From: Anaerovibrio slackiae
Lineage (GTDB): Bacteria > Bacillota > Negativicutes > Selenomonadales > Selenomonadaceae
Assembly: GCF_009695585.1 (NCBI RefSeq)
Contig: NZ_VUNR01000016.1
Location: forward strand, 1-61,439
Direction: 5' to 3'
DNA length: 61,439 bases
Made by a program: the position numbers and the translations under genes. Below, piece by piece: positions 52,505 through 59,918 of the stretch (within the stretch, counting starts at the first letter, position 1; every line of letters begins with the position of its first letter). The notes beneath the pieces are model-generated. The model saw only the letters and a program-made list of their open reading frames with translations, had not been told where the DNA came from and did no database searches.

Positions 52505-53116
52505 TCAATTCAATTTGCTGCCAGGCGTATATACCGTCACTTTCTTAAAAAACCTGCCGCCAATCTCCATGTATTCCCGCACCTCGCCTCGGTAAAACTT
52601 TACCCTGCCAGCCAGAAGAGGCTCCGGCAGCTTTTCGGGCTTTGCCAGACATTCCACCCAGCGATAAGGCACCTGATTGCCTTCCTCATCCTCATCGTAG
52701 TACAGGGTATCCTCCGGGCGCGGCTCCTCATCCCCCCGGCAGGCCTCAAAATGCAGCTTGATCTGCTCCATGAACATCAGGCAGATTTCCTCGGACATAT
52801 CAAGGGTTCCCTCCTGGCTCTCATCCGCCCCGTTGTAGGCTGCCATAAAAATCGCCTTGCCGTAGATAATCTGCTCCCTGTCCGGCTCCGGGAAGCGGCG
52901 GTTAGGCTTCATTCCCAGCACAGCAGCCAGGTCATTCACCAATATAAACAGGGAAATTCCCGGCTGAATCTCAAAAAATTCCACCGCACCATAATTTCCC
53001 TCCAGCACATCACGGATGGCCTCCTCATGCTCCCCATGACCTGCCGGCAGGCGGATAATCTCCGGCTCCTTGCCCGGCTCTATCAAAATCGCCCTCATCA
53101 ACTGCTGTTTCGCCAT
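52505..53116 (-). CDS. DUF3846-like acidic protein
   Basis: The 203-residue acidic protein begins with a beta-strand segment MRAILIEPGKEPEIIRLP and EGNYGAVEFFEIQPGISLFILVNDLAAVLGMKPNRRF. This is the pattern of the DUF3846 family (small proteins with a ligand-like fold, frequent in Firmicutes and phages). YGKAIFMAAYNGADES and a C-terminal beta-rich tail follow. Function is unknown. The ATG at 53116 has AGGAGG about 10 nt upstream; ATG 53125 would be too close to it. It is divergently placed next to the 6S RNA. Confidence 0.75.
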   Translation of the reverse strand: MAKQQLMRAILIEPGKEPEIIRLPAGHGEHEEAIRDVLEGNYGAVEFFEIQPGISLFILVNDLAAVLGMKPNRRFPEPDREQIIYGKAIFMAAYNGADESQEGTLDMSEEICLMFMEQIKLHFEACRGDEEPRPEDTLYYDEDEEGNQVPYRWVECLAKPEKLPEPLLAGRVKFYRGEVREYMEIGGRFFKKVTVYTPGSKLN

Positions 53117-53166
53117 AAATCTCATTTCCTCCTAAAAAAAATCATATAATATTGTTTGTCAAGACT

Positions 53167-53197
53167 TGTTATTAAAAAAATATTGTGATAGTATAGT
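53167..53197 (+). promoter_or_regulatory. Promoter of the 6S RNA
   Basis: TTGTTA, a 19-nt spacer and TATAGT on the plus strand precede the predicted RNA start near 53204. TGATA and TATCA form a small palindrome around the -10. Confidence 0.5.
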
Positions 53198-53203
53198 TAT
53201 CAA

Positions 53204-53390
53204 AGAGGGATACTCTAGAATGTCCGTTATTCCTTTCATCGTCTGGCCTACTCCTTTTATACGGGAGCCTGACATCGCGCCGTGGCTGCTGGATCGTCTC
53301 CGAGCGAATAGCAAAAGCGGCTGCTGAGGGCACCCACCTGCAATCGCAGGTTAGACCTGTTGGTCGACGGCATTTCGGAACCCGCTTGCA
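53204..53390 (+). ncRNA. ssrS: 6S RNA (SsrS)
   Basis: The sequence of about 185 nt can fold into a long irregular rod. The 5' AATG(T)CCGT pairs with the 3' ACGGCATT with one bulged base. The 3' side reads CACCTGCAATCGCAGGTTAG (a small hairpin) and then ACCTGTTGGTCGACGGCATT. These follow the same order as the 3' half of E. coli 6S RNA, which has CACCTT-hairpin-AGGGTTACAGCC and then GGCGGCATCTCGG. 6S RNA binds sigma-70 RNA polymerase in stationary phase. It is flanked by a promoter and a terminator and lies between protein genes on the opposite strand. The call is from manual comparison without a covariance search. Confidence 0.75.
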
Positions 53391-53423
53391 AAGAGGGAAG
53401 TCGTTCGCGGCTTCCCTCTTTCT
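53391..53423 (+). terminator. Terminator of the 6S RNA
   Basis: AAGAGGGAAG and CTTCCCTCTT form a 10-bp stem with a 10-nt loop, ending in TTTCT. Confidence 0.75.
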
Positions 53424-53567
53424 GTATGCAGTTTTACAGTATGCAGGCACACAGTACACCCTTTATCATGCCACAGGCATCGATATGCCGATAAACATCC
53501 CTCAACTATATCCCCTTGGCAGCGAACACTCCGGCAGGATAGACTTTTACGCCTGTACAGCAGTTAT

Positions 53568-54842
53568 TCACTCCTGCCCTGCCAGGATAATCGCATGCTT
53601 CATGCGTGTAACGTTGGACAGCATATCATCCTCCGGGAAAAATGCCCGCACCGCCTGAATCTGCTCATCCTCCCCGTCAGCCACCACTACCTCCACCCTG
53701 TCCCCCAGGATTTTCCGTGCCTGATGCACCACCAGCCGGATATGCTCCGAATCAGTCAGGATAATGTAGTTGTTGGCAATATCGCTGTGGGCAGCATTCA
53801 CAATCTCCTCCACAGACGGCCCTGAGGGGTCACTGCCATCCAATATAACAGTAGCCCCGGCCTCCTGCAACCTCTGCCCCAGCTCCGGGGTATCCGCCAC
53901 CGTCATCAGTGCCAGCGGCATCAAAAAGCTCTGCTGCACCATTGCCATGGCATGAGGCTCCGCCATGATATTGATATGGATTTCCCCGATATGCCCCCAG
54001 CCCACGGCACGCTCCAGCACCTTGCCGGGATGCTCCGAATGAAGATGGATAAACAGGCTGCGGTAACGCCTCTCCACCACTACAAAATTGCCAATCTCCT
54101 GCAGCTCCCGCTCGATAAGCTCCACGGAAAGCTTGGGATTTGCCACCATAAAGGTAACGCAGTAAGGGCGCACCATATCATCAAGGGGGCTGATCAGCTT
54201 TTCCTGATGGGCAGCCCGGCTGGAAAACGGCAGCATCGGTGACACGAACTCCCCGATAAGCCCCTTCAGGCAGCCATTCAGAAACACCTGCATAATCATC
54301 TCCCCGGAGTCAATTTTCTCCGAAAAGGATTCCTCCCCCGCCTTGATGGCCGCCTTCAAAATCTCAATAATCGACAGCCCGTCACGCACCGCATGATAGG
54401 CGCCCTTCGCCATAATCTTGGACGCCACAATAATCGGCCTGTCCTTCTGCTCCGGCACCGCCTTCTGGGCATAAAGGATGCCGTACTGGAACGCCTTGCC
54501 AAACTCCTGGGAGGACGCATTGTACTTGCCGGTCAGCCCCTTGGCCAGCCCCCGGAGAATCTGGGACAATATCACCCCGGCATTGCCCCTGGCTCCCAGC
54601 ACCGCCGCATCCGCCACGCGCCTGGCCAGGCCGCCGATGCTCTCATTCACCGAATCCTGCAGGGGCAGCACCGCAGCCCCCATAGTTCTCAGCACATCCG
54701 TCCCCGGCATGCCGCAGTAAAAGAACCTGCCATTCTTCTTGACCTGATTAATACCTTCATATTCCAAGATAAACTCACTATAGGCACCAATAATCATGCG
54801 CTTATAATCAGTACCTGTGATAACCTCATTATCCTTTGCCAT
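53568..54842 (-). CDS. DAK2/FakA-like protein with a degenerate kinase motif
   Basis: The 424-residue protein follows the YloV/FakA layout: an N-terminal DhaL-like helical domain (SIGGLARRVADAAVLGARGNAGVILSQILRGLAKGL), a middle domain (PYCVTFMVANPKLSVELIERELQEIGNFVVVERR, LHSEHPGKVLERAVGWGHIGEIHI), and a C-terminal domain (DPSGPSVEEIVNAAHSD, NYIILTDSEH). FakA is the ATP-binding subunit of fatty-acid kinase. However, the metal-binding PDGDTGTNM motif is replaced by YCGMPGTDVLRT, removing the conserved aspartates, and the protein is about 130 residues shorter than FakA. It may be a regulatory or non-catalytic relative. Confidence 0.8.
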   Translation of the reverse strand: MAKDNEVITGTDYKRMIIGAYSEFILEYEGINQVKKNGRFFYCGMPGTDVLRTMGAAVLPLQDSVNESIGGLARRVADAAVLGARGNAGVILSQILRGLAKGLTGKYNASSQEFGKAFQYGILYAQKAVPEQKDRPIIVASKIMAKGAYHAVRDGLSIIEILKAAIKAGEESFSEKIDSGEMIMQVFLNGCLKGLIGEFVSPMLPFSSRAAHQEKLISPLDDMVRPYCVTFMVANPKLSVELIERELQEIGNFVVVERRYRSLFIHLHSEHPGKVLERAVGWGHIGEIHINIMAEPHAMAMVQQSFLMPLALMTVADTPELGQRLQEAGATVILDGSDPSGPSVEEIVNAAHSDIANNYIILTDSEHIRLVVHQARKILGDRVEVVVADGEDEQIQAVRAFFPEDDMLSNVTRMKHAIILAGQE

Positions 54843-54955
54843 AACAAAACTCCCAAAAACTGTTCCCCTTGCCTCGCAAAAGGATTCACAAATCCATGCA
54901 TTAAAACCCTACGCTAAATTATAATCCCTTATACTAATTATAATACATAATCCGC

Positions 54956-54984
54956 TTTAAAAGTAGATGAAAATTGTATATAAT
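54956..54984 (+). promoter_or_regulatory. Promoter of the FtsA-like gene
   Basis: TTTAAA, a 17-nt spacer and TATAAT on the plus strand, about 64 nt before the ATG at 55048. Confidence 0.6.
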
Positions 54985-55047
54985 ATAAGTATTCGCGAAA
55001 TTCTCTCATTAACCTCTTTTTTGAGGAAAAAAAGTAAGGAGATTTTT

Positions 55048-57537
55048 ATGGAAACTTCCGATTTGCAAAATATACATGCTACAGACAGCAATGAAATGGC
55101 AGCAGCCACAGCAACAGAAGCCGGGACTGCCACTGCCAAAAGAAAATATACCCGCAGGGCAGCCGGCAAGAATGGCAGAAAGGTCCGAGGTGCCAAGGCG
55201 GCAAAGGCAACGCCGTCCAAGCCCCGCTATGACAGGATTTTTTCCCTGGACATCGGTACCCGCAGCGTCATCGGCATCGTAGCCGAGCAGACACCTGAGG
55301 GGCTGAAAATCATTGCCACCGAGAGGCAGGAGCACAAAACCCGTGCCATGATTGACGGCCAGATTCACGATGTGCCCCAGGTGGCAGCAGTCATCGACAA
55401 CGTAAAAAAAGCATTGGTCAAGCGCACCGGTCCTCTGAAAAGTGCTGCCGTAGCAGCTGCAGGCCGTGCCCTCTACACCATGACAGCAGCTGCCGAGATG
55501 GAATTCAGCGGCATCATCACCAGCGAGCAGGAACGCGCCCTGGACTTTGCAGGAGTGCAGGCAGCCCAGGCAAAGCTGGCGGAATCCCACACAGTGGATG
55601 ACCTTTCCAACTACTACTGTGTAGGCTACAGCACCGTAAAATACGAGCTGGACGGCACCCAGCTGAAAACCCTGGTGGGACAGCGGGGACGCATTGCCTC
55701 CGCCACTGTCATCGCCACCTTCCTGCCAAGGCAGGTCATTGACTCCATGCATTCCGCCCTGCAAAGCGTCCAGCTGGACATGCAGGCACTGACACTGGAG
55801 CCTATTGCCGCCATCAATGTACTGATACCTGCCACCATGCGCCACCTCAACCTGGTACTGGTGGACATCGGTGCCGGTACATCAGACGTTGCCATTACCA
55901 AGAACGGCTCCGTCATTGCCTACGGCATGGTACCCCAGGCAGGGGACGAGATTACCGACGCCCTGTCCCAGCAGTTCCTGCTGGACTTCAACGTGGCAGA
56001 GCAGGTAAAGCGGGATGTTACCAATGGGCTGCAGGGCAAATTTGCCGACATTATGGGCATGGAATACGACCTTTCCCCGGAGGAAGTCCTGAAGCCTATC
56101 ATGCCGAACATCAAAAAGCTGGCAGAGGCAATTGCCCGGCAGATACTGGAGCTGAACGGCGGCGAACCGCCACAGGCCATTATGATGGTAGGCGGCGGCT
56201 CCCTGACACCGAACCTGAGCAAATTCGTAGCCGAAATCATGGATTTGCCAATGGGCAGGGTAGCAGTGCGGCACCCGGACAAAATCGATGGCGTGCTGGA
56301 TATTCCGGAGGAACTGAAACTGCCTGATGCAGTCACCCCTCTGGGCATCCTGAAAATCGCCTCCATCAACACCCTGCATTTTCTCAGGGTATATGTCAAC
56401 GATGCCGAATACAGCCTGTTCAACTTCCGTGACCTGACCGTGTCCGATGCCCTGCTCAACGCCGGCATCCTTCTGAAGAAGCTCAACGGCAGGCCGGGAC
56501 TTGGCACCATGCTGAAAATAAATGGCGAAAATAAATTCATCCCTGGCACCATGGGAACCATGGCGCAGCTGACCGTAGACGGCAGCCCGGCAAATCTGGA
56601 TACGCCTATCCATGACGGCAGCCGCATACAGGTCATCCCGGGGCAAAACGGTGCCGCCCCTGAGATTACGCTGGAGGATGTGCTGGAAATACCGCCATCC
56701 TACACAGTGTTCATCAACGGGGAGGAAACCCATATTGCCGCCCAGTTTATCATCAACGGCCAGACGGCACAGCCGGGACAGCTTCTTCATGACGGTGATG
56801 AGATCATCAGCAAGGAAACACGCAATCTGGGCGAGGTACTGAACTCCGCAGGCTTTCCACCTACAGGCAAAAAGGTAAAATACACCCTGAACGACAAGGA
56901 GTCCCAGTACACCATCTCACCAAAAATATTACTCAATGACAATCCTGCTACCCTCACCACCGAGGTACACCAGCAGGACTACATCGAGTACATCGCCCCT
57001 GAGCTGCCAAAGCTGGGGGATGTGCTGAACGTTTCAGAGCTGGATGCCTCCCTGGTTATTTACTATGAAGGTCAGGAGCACAAAATCCCGTCCGCTACCG
57101 TATCCCTTGAGGTCAACGGACACCCTGCCACCCCGAACACGCTGATTGCCGATGGCAGCAATGTCCGCTTTATGAAATCACTGCGGGCTGCCACTACCGT
57201 CAGCGATGCACTGCTGGCAGTAGGCTTCCAGCCTCCGGCAGCCAAGAGCAGGGTAAACTTTACCATACTGGTGAACAAGCAGCCGGTGAACTTTACCGAC
57301 CCTATTAAAAACGGGGATGAGCTGGCTGTGGTTATCAGCGAACATGACAGCAGCAAGCCATTTATGGACAGCGGCACCGCTTCTGGAAGCACCGCTGCCA
57401 GTGCTGCGGTAAATCTGACAGGTGCCAACGAGCCACGTCCCATGACACCTGAAGCCATCCGGGACTCCATCCGTCTGGCAGACAAAATCAACAGCATCCC
57501 GGGACTCAGCGAGGCACTGAAAAATAACAGGTTCTAA
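55048..57537 (+). CDS. FtsA-like actin-fold ATPase with beta-grasp-type C-terminal repeats
   Basis: The 829-residue protein has a basic N-terminal tail (KRKYTRRAAGKNGRKVRG) and an FtsA/PilM-type actin fold with RIFSLDIGTRSVIGIVAE (phosphate 1), LVLVDIGAGTSDVAI (phosphate 2), MVPQAGDEITDAL and IMMVGGGSLTP (adenosine). It lacks the terminal amphipathic membrane helix of classical FtsA. Instead, residues about 455-780 contain five imperfect repeats of roughly 65 residues ending in patterns like VDGSPANLDTPIHDGSRIQV, INGQTAQPGQLLHDGDEI and VNGHPATPNTLIADGSNV, resembling ThiS-like beta-grasp folds. ATG 55048 has AAGGAG upstream and lies downstream of the promoter. Its partner and filament role are unknown. 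Confidence 0.88.
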   Translation: METSDLQNIHATDSNEMAAATATEAGTATAKRKYTRRAAGKNGRKVRGAKAAKATPSKPRYDRIFSLDIGTRSVIGIVAEQTPEGLKIIATERQEHKTRAMIDGQIHDVPQVAAVIDNVKKALVKRTGPLKSAAVAAAGRALYTMTAAAEMEFSGIITSEQERALDFAGVQAAQAKLAESHTVDDLSNYYCVGYSTVKYELDGTQLKTLVGQRGRIASATVIATFLPRQVIDSMHSALQSVQLDMQALTLEPIAAINVLIPATMRHLNLVLVDIGAGTSDVAITKNGSVIAYGMVPQAGDEITDALSQQFLLDFNVAEQVKRDVTNGLQGKFADIMGMEYDLSPEEVLKPIMPNIKKLAEAIARQILELNGGEPPQAIMMVGGGSLTPNLSKFVAEIMDLPMGRVAVRHPDKIDGVLDIPEELKLPDAVTPLGILKIASINTLHFLRVYVNDAEYSLFNFRDLTVSDALLNAGILLKKLNGRPGLGTMLKINGENKFIPGTMGTMAQLTVDGSPANLDTPIHDGSRIQVIPGQNGAAPEITLEDVLEIPPSYTVFINGEETHIAAQFIINGQTAQPGQLLHDGDEIISKETRNLGEVLNSAGFPPTGKKVKYTLNDKESQYTISPKILLNDNPATLTTEVHQQDYIEYIAPELPKLGDVLNVSELDASLVIYYEGQEHKIPSATVSLEVNGHPATPNTLIADGSNVRFMKSLRAATTVSDALLAVGFQPPAAKSRVNFTILVNKQPVNFTDPIKNGDELAVVISEHDSSKPFMDSGTASGSTAASAAVNLTGANEPRPMTPEAIRDSIRLADKINSIPGLSEALKNNRF

Positions 57538-57583
57538 AAATGAATCAATAATCAACAAAGAACTTAATAAAATACACAAAGGA

Positions 57584-57631
57584 AAAATCAGAGGTTTTGC
57601 AAAAATATTGCATTAGCTCTGATTTTTTCTT
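57584..57631 (+). terminator. Terminator of the FtsA-like gene
   Basis: AAAAATCAGAG and CTCTGATTTTTT pair, with an inner GCAA/TTGC stem, and are followed by TTTTTTCTTTTT. Confidence 0.85.
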
Positions 57632-57640
57632 TTTGACCTA

Positions 57641-57668
57641 TTGACTTTTTGACTAATAGTGATATAAT
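57641..57668 (+). promoter_or_regulatory. Promoter of the small heat-shock gene
   Basis: TTGACT, a 16-nt spacer and TATAAT on the plus strand, leaving a leader of about 115 nt. No CIRCE inverted repeat is seen. Confidence 0.75.
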
Positions 57669-57769
57669 CATAATCAGAAAGAGCAAAAAGATAAAAGCAA
57701 AGCAGACAGCCCATAGGCAGCTGCCTTGCAGGTCAATTAATACTCTCCCAACAATAACATTTTATAGAT

Positions 57770-57785
57770 ATTCTTTGAAAGGAGT
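57770..57785 (+). promoter_or_regulatory. Hairpin hiding the hsp20 Shine-Dalgarno: candidate RNA thermometer
   Basis: AUUCUU, a UGAA loop and AGGAGU pair over six positions (two G-U), covering the AGGAG ribosome site of the small heat-shock gene. The short wobble-containing stem is of the kind that melts with temperature. Confidence 0.4.
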
Positions 57786-57792
57786 CCTCATC

Positions 57793-58260
57793 ATGTTTGG
57801 TTTAGTTCCATTTGGTTCCAAGAAAAATAACGAAGTTGCAAGAAGGGAAGATGGCTTCCACAGCCTGTTTGATATTTTCAATGAGCCATTCTTCACCAAC
57901 CCATTTGCCGGCTTTGGCGATATGGGCATGCCTGCCTCTATGCGGGTAGATGTCAAGGATAACGGCAGCTCCTACGAGCTGACTGCCGACCTGCCAGGCA
58001 TGGAAAAGAAGGATATTTCCCTCAGCTATGATAACAACTACCTGACCATCGAGGCACACCGCGATGAGAGCAGCGACCAGAAGGATAATCAGGGCAACTA
58101 CATCCGCCGCGAGCGTCACACCGGCACCATCAGCCGTTCCTTCTACATCGACAACATCGATGAGACTGGCATTTCCGCCCAGTTCAACGCTGGCGTCCTG
58201 AAAGTTGTCCTGCCAAAGGCACCTGAGGTGCAGCGCCACTCCCGCATTGAGATAAAATAA
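57793..58260 (+). CDS. Hsp20/alpha-crystallin small heat-shock protein
   Basis: The 155-residue chaperone holds unfolding proteins without ATP. After an N-terminal arm with SLFDIFNEPFF, the alpha-crystallin domain runs from about residue 50 to 145 (MRVDVKDNGSSYELTADLPGMEKKDISLSYDNNYLTIEA, RRERHTGTISRSFYI, GVLKVVLPK). The C-terminal tail lacks a clear IxI motif except near SRIEIK. The ATG at 57793 has AAAGGAG upstream. The gene has its own promoter and a structured leader, and no CIRCE operator. Confidence 0.95.
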   Translation: MFGLVPFGSKKNNEVARREDGFHSLFDIFNEPFFTNPFAGFGDMGMPASMRVDVKDNGSSYELTADLPGMEKKDISLSYDNNYLTIEAHRDESSDQKDNQGNYIRRERHTGTISRSFYIDNIDETGISAQFNAGVLKVVLPKAPEVQRHSRIEIK

Positions 58261-58440
58261 CCCTCAGTCCTTTAGGCTGGCAGCTGCAAAACATAGCTCC
58301 CATTTCAGCCATACGCTGAAACAACCATAAACATTCCTCTAAAAAATCCCTGCCGGAAACCAATACAGGTTCCCGACAGGGATTTTCATTTGCTCATGGA
58401 TATTTTTGTTCATGCACCTGGCACATGCATATCAAGTACA

Positions 58441-59028
58441 TTACAGCTGCAAGAGCCCTGCCTCAAAGCTCCCTGCATTTTCCAGCCGGAGAAGTGCCTT
58501 TTTATTTGCTATGCCGCCTGCATAGCCCGTCAGCCTGCCCCCGGCTCCCAGCACACGATGACAGGGAATCATGATGCCGATGGGATTCCAGCCCACGGCC
58601 TGGCCTACCGCCTGGGCAGACATTTTCCCCCTGCCATTTTGCTCCGCCAGCCGCTTTGCCAGCTCCCCATAAGTCACCGTCTGCCCATAAGGAATCGCCA
58701 GCAGCAAATCCATCACCTGCTGACGAAAGGGCGTAACATTCCTCAGCTCGTATGGTGGCAAAAAATCCGGCCTGCCACCGGCAAAGTAAATATCCAGCCA
58801 CTTCACTGCCAGGCTTATGGCATCTTCTCCCTTGCCTGACTCCCTTGCCTCATTTACTGCCCTTGCATACTCCGGTACATCATGACAGGCGATAGCTTTT
58901 GGCAAGCCATCCCGTGCTTCATCCTTCACAAAGCTGACCTCCGTCAGCACGCCTCCTGCAACGGACAATATCAGATTGGCAAAGCCATCCGGCGTAACAT
59001 ATAGGTATCTATCGGTTTTCATATCCAT
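58441..59028 (-). CDS. ogt: Methylated-DNA-protein-cysteine S-methyltransferase
   Basis: The 195-residue protein transfers O6-alkyl groups from guanine to its own cysteine. The C-terminal catalytic domain has TPFRQQVMDLLLAIPYGQTVTYGELAKRLA, the arginine-finger helix region SAQAVGQAVGWNPIGIMI and the acceptor cysteine in IPCHRVLGAGGRLTGYAGG. The N-terminal domain lacks the Ada methylphosphotriester cysteines. ATG 59028 has AAGGTGG upstream; a GTG at 59052 is possible. Its promoter region is made of hairpin repeats, which may carry regulatory sites. Confidence 0.96.
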   Translation of the reverse strand: MDMKTDRYLYVTPDGFANLILSVAGGVLTEVSFVKDEARDGLPKAIACHDVPEYARAVNEARESGKGEDAISLAVKWLDIYFAGGRPDFLPPYELRNVTPFRQQVMDLLLAIPYGQTVTYGELAKRLAEQNGRGKMSAQAVGQAVGWNPIGIMIPCHRVLGAGGRLTGYAGGIANKKALLRLENAGSFEAGLLQL

Positions 59029-59052
59029 AGTCTTCACCACCTTATATTTCAC

Positions 59053-59170
59053 AAAATCTACTTTTCCTGAAATACATATCGCTATCCTATTTCAGGAAAA
59101 CCCACTTTGCTGAAATATACATCACTGTCTTATTTCACCAAAACCCACTTTACTGAAATAAGCACTGGAA
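59053..59170. repeat. 43-44 nt tandem hairpin repeats upstream of ogt
   Basis: Nearly three units, each with AAAA[TC]C[TC]ACTTT-N-CTGAAATA...TATTTCA. In the first unit CCTGAAATA and TATTTCAGG are an exact 9-bp palindrome; the other units keep TGAAATA/TATTTCA. Unit starts are at 59053, 59097 and 59140. The array ends at the ogt 5' end. Confidence 0.75.
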
Positions 59171-59200
59171 AAGTGTCTCTTTGTTTCAACGTAAATCATC

Positions 59201-59229
59201 TTGACACAAAATCTTATTTCCTGTACACT
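59201..59229 (+). promoter_or_regulatory. Promoter of the type III toxin-antitoxin operon
   Basis: TTGACA, a 17-nt spacer and TACACT on the plus strand, a near-consensus promoter immediately before the repeat RNA. Confidence 0.8.
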
Positions 59230-59264
59230 GGACTTGAAAGAGTGGTTCTTTCGTTTTTCGCAAA

Positions 59265-59369
59265 AGATGATGTGTGACGGTTCTGACACATCGGTAAAAT
59301 AAAACTGACCGAAGGAAGATGATGTGTGACGGTTCTGACACATCGGTAAAATAAAAGCTGACCGAGCGA
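59265..59369 (+). repeat. Two tandem 52-53 nt antitoxin repeats
   Basis: The units differ only by one inserted G before CTGACCG and by AAGGA versus AGCGA at the 3' end. A short truncated third unit may start at 59370. Confidence 0.9.
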
Positions 59370-59381
59370 AGAACAAACCAT

Positions 59382-59414
59382 AGCGAGGCTGATTTTATCA
59401 TTGGCCTCGCTTTT
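59382..59414 (+). terminator. Attenuating terminator between antitoxin RNA and toxin
   Basis: AGCGAGGC and GCCTCGCT (8 bp) around a 14-nt loop, followed by TTTT. In type III systems this terminator sets the excess of antitoxin RNA over toxin mRNA. Confidence 0.8.
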
Positions 59415-59431
59415 ATCGTGCGAGGTATAAA

Positions 59432-59905
59432 ATGGAATATACATTGGAAGTATTACGTTTATCATCTCAATTCAACAAGGACTATCCCAAAGATACTTAT
59501 CCCGAATTAATGCATAAGCAAGGACGCCCTTATACCTGCTTGCTGATAGACCTCCATTGCGATTATTTTATCTGTATTCCATTCCGTTCATCAATCAAGC
59601 ATAAGAACGCGTTTATGTTTACTGGAACAGAACGTTCAAAAAGAACACATTCCGGTCTTGATTATTCAAAAATAGCAATCATCAAAAACACAGATTATTT
59701 TGACCGTGACACACCAGCAGTAGTTGATCAAGATGAATATAATGAGATGCGCAATAACATACAGACTATCGTTAATGATGCAGATAGCTATGTCAGCACA
59801 TACATCAACCATATCACTGGAACCAAATTACTTCATCCTAGAGCATTCTCGCGTAAATATCAATATTCCACATTACCATATTTCCATGATATCATGGGGA
59901 TATAA
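59432..59905 (+). CDS. tenpN: Type III toxin, TenpN family endoribonuclease
   Basis: The 157-residue protein resembles TenpN/ToxN-fold toxins. An N-terminal LRLSSQFNKDYPKDTYPELMHK leads into RPYTCLLIDLHCDYFICIPFRSSIKHKNAF, then SGLDYSKIAIIKNTDYFD, PAVVDQDEYNEM, YVSTYINHITGTKLLHPRAFSRKYQYSTLPYFHDIMGI. These enzymes are RNases that process their own antitoxin repeats and cleave cellular RNA when released, often giving phage-infection abortion. GAGG precedes ATG 59432 by 6 nt. It sits behind a repeat RNA and terminator, the defining type III layout. The gene is AT-rich compared with the core genome, suggesting acquisition. Confidence 0.85.
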   Translation: MEYTLEVLRLSSQFNKDYPKDTYPELMHKQGRPYTCLLIDLHCDYFICIPFRSSIKHKNAFMFTGTERSKRTHSGLDYSKIAIIKNTDYFDRDTPAVVDQDEYNEMRNNIQTIVNDADSYVSTYINHITGTKLLHPRAFSRKYQYSTLPYFHDIMGI

Positions 59906-59918
59906 CTATCTTACATAT

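Larger units (their letters stand above)
59236..59420 (+). ncRNA. tenpI: TenpI-type antitoxin RNA with two tandem repeats
   Basis: After the promoter come two near-identical units starting at 59265 and 59317 (52 and 53 nt). Each carries GATGTGTGACGGTTCTGACACATC (written here as the palindrome GATGTGT...ACACATC) followed by CGGTAAAATAAAA and CTGACCG. So each unit can form a hairpin plus a CGGT/ACCG helix, the compact pseudoknot-like module expected of type III antitoxins. A terminator follows, then the toxin gene. In known systems the toxin nuclease cuts the RNA into units that bind and inhibit it. Confidence 0.8.

Noticed and set aside
53222..53330. A 36-codon frame (MSVIPFIVWPTPFIREPD...) inside the 6S RNA
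   Set aside because: It has no ribosome site, and the region is better explained by conserved RNA pairing and 6S-like sequence.
57641..57792. CIRCE (HrcA) operator in the small heat-shock leader
   Set aside because: The TTAGCACTC-N9-GAGTGCTAA pattern is absent.
59265..59369. Possible CRISPR or riboswitch in the plus-strand repeats
   Set aside because: There are only two adjoining repeats without spacers; promoter, terminator and the TenpN-like toxin explain the layout as a type III antitoxin.
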